A stretch of 64,000 nt of DNA from Armillaria gallica (lineage: Eukaryota > Basidiomycota > Agaricomycetes > Agaricales > Physalacriaceae). This document shows positions 58,901 to 64,000 of the stretch, piece after piece. The notes under the pieces were generated by a model. The model had not been told where the DNA came from. It searched no databases and saw only the letters and a program-made list of their open reading frames with translations. The position numbers and the translations under genes are program-made. The DNA lies in contig JBANDB010000009.1 of NCBI GenBank assembly GCA_037576215.1, forward strand, positions 3,782,001 to 3,846,000, read 5' to 3'. Positions within the stretch are counted from its first letter, which is position 1. Each line of letters opens with the position of its first letter.

Positions 58901-59350
58901 ACCCTGACGGCAACGTCAACATCTTGGCGTTCAAAGTGTTACGAAGGTGGTAAACAGGCGGTAAGCAACGGTTACGTTCCGAGTGCCGCAGCGTAACGTC
59001 ATAACCCTGATCTATAGACTTTTCTGGTGCCTGGCCGCGATGTCGACATGTTTCTGTTCTGATTCAAGTTCGTAATACCTAAGTACTAGAGCTTGGCGAC
59101 TATCATGAAAATAAAATATCTGTATGTCTAGTAAAATTCGGAACACCTGTGCCGATGGAATAAGTTGTATGCACAATGAAAAAGAGGTTTCCTTGTAATG
59201 TATATACGTCGACGGTCGGGAGGCAGAGATTACATGCAATGGAATATACTAACGGAAAGCTGGGATGGAAAGCGATGCAATGCGAAAATGCGGGACAGCA
59301 ACATGACAGCGAATGTATAGCGACTAAGAGGGAGATATAAATTATTGAGG
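55903..59350. other. Poorly resolved region, possible unknown spliced gene on minus strand
   Basis: These 3.4 kb contain minus-strand pieces that look coding but do not join into a family. They include LCTKCNARYLER near 58360 preceded by a hydrophobic GLLCFVFFVLA, HFHPNRHDLGRTPEKYCEID near 57850-57900, FGPSPMSLGYDNQALSYPFV at about 57590, and QCPNCDYIHNHCLFVRHKIA at about 57270. The hydrophobic segment and the Cys pairs may belong to one gene between about 57000 and 58750. The stretches 55903-56900 and 58900-59350 show nothing recognisable. An inverted repeat, GTTACG with CGTAAC, lies at about 58970-59000. Confidence 0.35.
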
Positions 59351-60087
59351 TCAGTCTTCATCAGCAAGGGGCGCAGCCCCCACGGCGAAGCTTGGGAGTT
59401 TCAATTGAGACCAGTTCCAGGGTTGATAGTTGAGTTTGTAGTCCTTTGTAATACCGTGAGACCGAAGAAGATATTCCTCGATGGTGGCGTCACGTGTGGC
59501 GAGGTGGGGATCGAGTTGCACGGAAGGAAAGAGCGGAGAGTTCGCGTCCAGATCTTTAACGCGTTCGCTGTCTTCGTCAGAAGTGAGGGAGGGCGTCGGC
59601 GAAGGAGTAGGCGACTGGAGAGACAATATTGAGCAACTGAGACGCTAATTAAGCCACAAACATGCAACCTTCTTTCTCGTAGGCAATTTCTTCCCACCAA
59701 GGCCGGGATTGGGCTGCTTGCGAGCTTTCAAGCACCGTCCGCGATGAGTACGCCAGTGATGGGCGTCGTATGTGCTCTTTTCAGAGAGCTTGATACGAGA
59801 GCCACATAGCTTGCAGGTGACATGATATGGCTCTACGATGCATGCAAGAGGGTCATTCCTGAGCCTCTGCTCTCGAGCTAACTCTGCGACAGTCCTGGCA
59901 CTAGACGCCGATCATTGATACCTTTAGTATTACGACTCCGAAGAGCAACGGCGAGCATAACTGACGTGTGATTCGGCAGATTATTGGCATTAATGGCAGG
60001 GGGGATGCGAATTCGACTGCGAACAGGATTATGTTAGTGCCAGGGTTAGAAACAAATTTATGCTTACAGAGAAGGTATGGCCTGCAT
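59351..60087 (-). CDS. Protein with the same C2HC-like zinc finger (unknown family)
   Basis: The model starts at ATG 60087: MQAIPSL is joined over an intron to SRIRIPPAINANNLPNHT, then ARTVAELAREQRLRNDPLAC. The finger follows, HVTCKLCGSRIKLSEKSTYD ending HHWRTHRGRC, with spacing C-x2-C-x16-W-x2-H-x3-C. A basic stretch, KQPNPGLGGKKLPTRKK, leads to a Ser/Pro/Asp-rich part and the end LPSFAVGAAPLADED at TGA 59351-59353. The finger is the same type as the two in the gene at 50577-51716. An in-frame extension runs upstream to 60330 (MGLPPSAESASRF) without a stop, so the true start may be there; that extension is Arg/Ser/Phe-rich and of low similarity to anything I know. It lies downstream of CLR2 on the same strand. 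Confidence 0.65.
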
Positions 60088-60598
60088 TTTAGCGTCTAAA
60101 GAAAAGGACCGAGCGACTGGACTGGCAAGAGAATGGTGGGCGCGAGTGAGAGGGACTCCTAATTGAGGGGACGCGGAAATGCGTTCAAAAGGGGGGTGAG
60201 AAAAGATTGTTATTATTGAAGGGAACGAGAAACGAGGCGTGAAGCTTTGAAGTCGCGCAGGGAACGTGTTTGTTGTTGGGCGTGAAGCGGGAAACCTGGA
60301 GGCAGACTCCGCAGATGGGGGCAAACCCATTTTAGGTCGGCATTTTCCGAGTCAGTCCCGAGCTCCGAGTCCAGATTGATAAATTCGCAACCTCACCGTC
60401 GACCTTGGCGAAGGGTAGGCTGTTGCGCGTGTGGATCATTGCTAGGCGCAGAGAAATAAACTTGTCATCAAGACCCCGGCGTATGCCACTGTGTATACCT
60501 TTCGCTTGATATCTTTGTTAGGTTACCCAAATCTCCATGGCCACTAGTAGACATTGAATAAATACGGGCCTATACACTACTACCAAAACAACAATATA
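60088..60598. other. Spacer between CLR2 and the zinc-finger gene
   Basis: About 510 bases. The part 60088-60330 is an open frame continuous with the zinc-finger gene and may be its N-terminal coding region; the rest is promoter and CLR2 3' sequence. Confidence 0.45.
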
Positions 60599-63010
60599 TC
60601 ATGCACCATCCGTGTCCATCAGCTCATCCACTGGTCGCCTCTTCGCTCGCTCGAGATAGTCGGTCAGGATGTCCCTAGTACCCTGATCTGCATCCCTAAT
60701 CATCTGCATCCTATCAATCTTATACTTCGTTGGATCCACCGAGTTAACGTATCCTGCATTAAGGCCCTCCAACGACCACAAGTGTTTGTTCCTACCGGTG
60801 GTGTCGTCCTTTTTTTCCCCATTCATGTTAGCCTCAGATTCTTTCGCTATCGCTTCAAGAACAATATCTTTCAAAAGGTGATGCGAAAGGATCCCGGGAT
60901 AATACCTCCCGCTGATCATGGTGAGCGAAATCGTCATTTCATATCCATCCTTGAGGATGGGACGAAAGTAGTACCCCTCCGGCGCTTCCGGCAGGAGGTA
61001 AGGTGATACCGGACCCGGCTGCAAATTTGACAGTGGCTTTTGGGTGCTCACAGGCGCCATGGGACCCGAAGAAATACTCTCACCGGTCGCGGGAGCTTTG
61101 TCGGGATCCTCCCAGTCCTTATCAGCAAGCTCATACAGCACACCGCTTGCACGACATTCTTTCGTCTTCTGTCCACCAGAAAGTCCTTCGACCAGAAACA
61201 ATCTCTCTAGCCTCATGAACAGCCCCCGTGCGCCCGCTCCGTACTCCTTGGGCGATCGACCGAGCTTGTGACATAGCTCCGTTTGTGCTTTCCCGGGTCC
61301 AGCAGGAGGGAGAATGTGTTGGGTACCTTCCGGCGCTAAAACAGCCCGGAGCGGCTTCAATCGTACAATCTCATCCACCCAGATACGCTCGGCACCCCAC
61401 CACATGCCCTGGAAATTCAGCTGTTCGATAGTCTGCCCTATCACTGGAGACGGGCCCAGCATCCCTTCGGTCACAGCTTGCATTTCTTGGGTTGAGAGCC
61501 CGTCACGGTACCCGGATGAATCGAAAGTGGAGTAGTAACCTGAGGATGGCGGCGCAGCAGTAGATATTGATGATGACCCCGCCTGATGCAATGCTGCATT
61601 TTGACTACTTGCAGCCGCAATCGCATTAACGAGGGAGGATTGAGATTGTTGTGACTGTTTGACTGGCTCCTGCGGCGTGAACTTGAATTGCCACTCGTCA
61701 GTCATATTCCAGAACAAGGCCAGAGAGCCTCCTATCTGGAGCGCGTAGGCGTATGCTGAAACGACAGACGGCCAAAGGGGAGGAGGGAAGCTCTGTGGAT
61801 TGCAACTTTGTAAGAACTCTTTGTCGAGATTGAATGCGTCTGGGGGAAGAGATTGTATAAATGTGATTATATTGCTTGGAGGAATATAGGCACGGTATGG
61901 GAGAACCTGACTGTCGGCAACAGTATATACGCGCGAGACGGCTAAGAATTTGACTTTGTATGCATATGTCTCTGTCACCTCCCACGGAGGCACGCGTACG
62001 GGATGAACAGCGGATTCAGATTGTTCACTGGGTTCACCCATTTCGACGGGAGGGAAAGATACCGAGGTCGTCCCATTCTGCAGCTCTATAACGGTTTTTT
62101 GGAGTTGGACGTCCTCGATGATCGCAGGCCAAAGCGTGATTTTGACCGTATCACCCGACAATGAGATGGGATGGTTCAGCGCAACCCATACAGCTTCTCC
62201 TTCCCTGTACCACCGCTTGAGTCGCATCTTGTGAGCGTCCTGAGAATGCACAGCCCGGAGGTCTTGATCTCGCTCCACGACCATCGCGATTTTAGTGATG
62301 TGACGAGACTGTTTCAACTTTGACGCCTTTTGCACTGATGCATGGAAACCCACTTTTCGTAGGGCACTCTGTTTTTGCAGTTGGCGGGAACGGTGCGGCC
62401 CAGCTCCGCGGTGAATGGGAGTGAATATGCCAGCGTTGCTTATGTCTGTAGTGATTTCGCGTTGGGGTTTCTTGGTACAGTATTTGCATCCGCAGTTGGT
62501 TGTCATGTTATTCGCGAGCCAAATGATGTGGGGAACAAATTCAGCGATAGAACGAAAACGGTGGGGACCACCTGCACAGCAGTATGTAAAACACCGAGTA
62601 TCGATGCAAGCAACTACAACGTACCAAAAAGGTAGATATCGTGCCTCGGCGCACTTTGAATACCTTTGTGGTGATCAAACATGCGATAACCTGCTGGCCA
62701 GTCTTGCAAAACGTAGGAAGGACCCACTATTACGGTGATTAATGATGGCGTGTCTAACATATAAGTAAGAAATATTACCAGGCCAATTCATCGCATTCGC
62801 CACAGCTGCTCCCAAAGCAACTCGCCATCGAATCGCAATTGGTATGTCCAGTTCAATTGGTTCCATGAAATTGACATGACCATCCTGGTCCACGATTTCC
62901 GTGGTATTGCGTGGCCAAAGATCCTCCCTTCCATCTGAGGAGTCAATAGTTCTGTATGTGGGGTTCGCTGGAAGTGTGTGTTTGTCAGAATGCTGGCGGC
63001 GAGCCGACAT
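60599..63010 (-). CDS. CLR2: CLR2-like transcriptional silencing protein
   Basis: ATG 63010 opens MSARRQHSDKHTLPANPTYR. Two introns later the N-terminal Clr2 domain is read: GPSYVLQDWPAGYRMFDHHK, APRHDIYLFGGPHRFRSIAE and FVPHIIWLANN, ending at a Cys-rich CGCKYC. The big exon then holds the central domain, RWYREGEAVWVALNHPISLS and ITLWPAIIEDVQ, and conserved C-terminal blocks FQGMWWGAERIWVDEIVRLK and YYFRPILKDGYEMTISLTMI. It ends VDELMDTDGA at TGA 60599-60601. In fission yeast Clr2 is a structural subunit of the SHREC histone-deacetylase/remodelling complex that silences heterochromatin. The domain order and length fit the basidiomycete family. The presence of CLR2 implies SHREC-type silencing in this organism. 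Confidence 0.88.
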
Positions 63011-64000
63011 GGAGGGATAAGTGAAAGCAAAGCAGGAAAAGCTTAGTCGTGGCTGTAATAGTCGGCAAACAACGTGCACCGCCACATCCGAAGAGATCTA
63101 ATCTTAAAACTCGATCGCAATTCATGGGACGCGGCGAGGTGCGACTCTCTAGAAGGACGAAGACGCTGGCACTTTCAATGGATGCAGTTCCTGTTATCTG
63201 GTCAACTCTTGCGGTGACTCCTTACGCACAGTGCTTGGCTGACGTGGTACAAGTTACTACGGCATCGGGGAATCAATCATCACAGATTCTCAAGTAGTTT
63301 TCTCTCTCCTCATAGGTAACCTTGATTTATTGTTGTGGCTTGTGCACCCTTGTCGACGTCTTGTCACCCGGTATCTCGCTTGTGAGCTTCTCGTGAACTC
63401 GAAGGACGCTTTATAGACAAACGACTAACCAATCCAATATTAGAGCGTCCCACGAGAGATTTCAGGAAGCGAGAGCTGGCAGCTGTCGCCCCCGTAGTTA
63501 CTCTGTTTTCTGCCAACGTAACAGAGCCTTGGCGATTCAGATACTGTACTATTTCGACCGTATCTTCACGGGGTGTTACGCGTTATGCACATCTTCACAG
63601 GGCCAGATCTTCACAAGCGGTCGTCACCCGTTACGGTCAAAATACATCTTCATTTTGTCAGCAGGTTATAAGCAATCAGATTAGATAGGGAAAAATGTGC
63701 TAGCTGCGCAACAAGAAGTATCTGGATGCTACCATGCCTTGCTAAAGGGCACCAATCATCCCTTCTAGAAAAACCCAATGAGCACATTTAAACCCGATAG
63801 ATGGGTCAAAAAGGGAAGACATGGAGCAAAGTACCCCCGATAGTGCGTCGCGCTCCTACAGCACTGACAGCAAAATTTTGCGCTTTTGACAGCGCAATCC
63901 GAGTTTTTTCAAATGCAAAATATATGATCTTCATTGGGCGCTGTTACGCGTTACGATCTTCGCCTATCTTCACATAACGGACCCCTGTTACGCGTTATGT
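63011..64000. other. Right-edge region with motif repeats, no gene recognised
   Basis: About 990 bases upstream of CLR2. A plus-strand frame at 63049-63297 has no family resemblance. From 63560 onward short motifs repeat; these are described separately. The region may be a promoter of a gene beyond the window or the end of a repetitive element. Confidence 0.4.
63562..63998. repeat. Clustered TTACGCGTTA and ATCTTCAC motifs
   Basis: GTTACGCGTTA occurs three times (ACGCGT cores at 63578, 63946 and 63990), with a related CCGTTACGG near 63633. ATCTTCAC or ATCTTCA recurs at about 63562, 63591, 63606, 63650, 63928 and 63966. A palindrome GCAAAATTTTGC lies near 63871. The density and mixing of the words suggest subterminal repeats of an element or a regulatory array. 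Confidence 0.6.

Noticed and set aside
61003..61535. Plus-strand frames over CLR2
   Set aside because: They are antisense to the large, conserved CLR2 exon.

Overview
The window is nuclear DNA from a filamentous basidiomycete, most likely a mushroom-forming agaricomycete. Nearly every gene is broken by many short introns of about 45-65 bases with GT-AG ends. The gene set is fungal (ERG4, ARE-type sterol acyltransferase, KAR9, CLR2, an APSES factor, COX9, FOL1), and one gene encodes a DUF6533 membrane protein, a family I know as typical of Agaricomycetes. Gene models were assembled by joining conserved exons by eye. Ends are usually supported, but some internal splice sites remain uncertain.

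Left part (1-11.8 kb): the 3' end of a folate-synthesis gene (dihydropteroate synthase domain), a DUF6533 multi-pass membrane protein, an F-box/leucine-rich protein, a class I SAM methyltransferase, and the ubiquitin-eS31 fusion gene. A sparse region of about 4 kb follows.

Housekeeping block (11.8-29.2 kb): ten genes alternate strictly in strand. They are PP2A B subunit, COX9, an ER J-protein, an FBXO9/Hrt3-like F-box protein, sterol O-acyltransferase, the IK/RED splicing factor, ZW10, EMC5, RFC3 and an MBP1-like APSES/ankyrin transcription factor. The shared promoters of ZW10/EMC5 and RFC3/APSES carry ACGCGT (MCB-type) sites, the expected target of the APSES factor encoded next door.

Transporter block (30.6-43.9 kb): three related major-facilitator transporters (DAL5/TNA1-like), with ERG4 between the first and second. 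The second and third are a recent duplicate pair of about 3.1 kb each. The second copy is bracketed by a direct repeat of about 140 bp, and a truncated SRPK-like kinase remnant with a DFD motif lies between the pair.

Right part (43.9-64 kb): TRAPPC12, a KAR9-like spindle-positioning protein, a 98-residue unknown protein, a novel-looking zinc-finger protein, CDC123, ribosomal protein eL20, a triple ZZ-finger protein, a poorly resolved 3.4 kb region, a second protein with the same unusual zinc finger, and the silencing factor CLR2. The right edge holds repeated TTACGCGTTA/ATCTTCAC motifs.

The strongest leads are a shared zinc-finger signature, C-x2-C-x(15-16)-W-x2-H-x3-C, found three times in two otherwise unknown genes; the MCB sites in the promoters of cell-cycle genes beside the gene for their likely regulator; and the structure of the transporter duplication.
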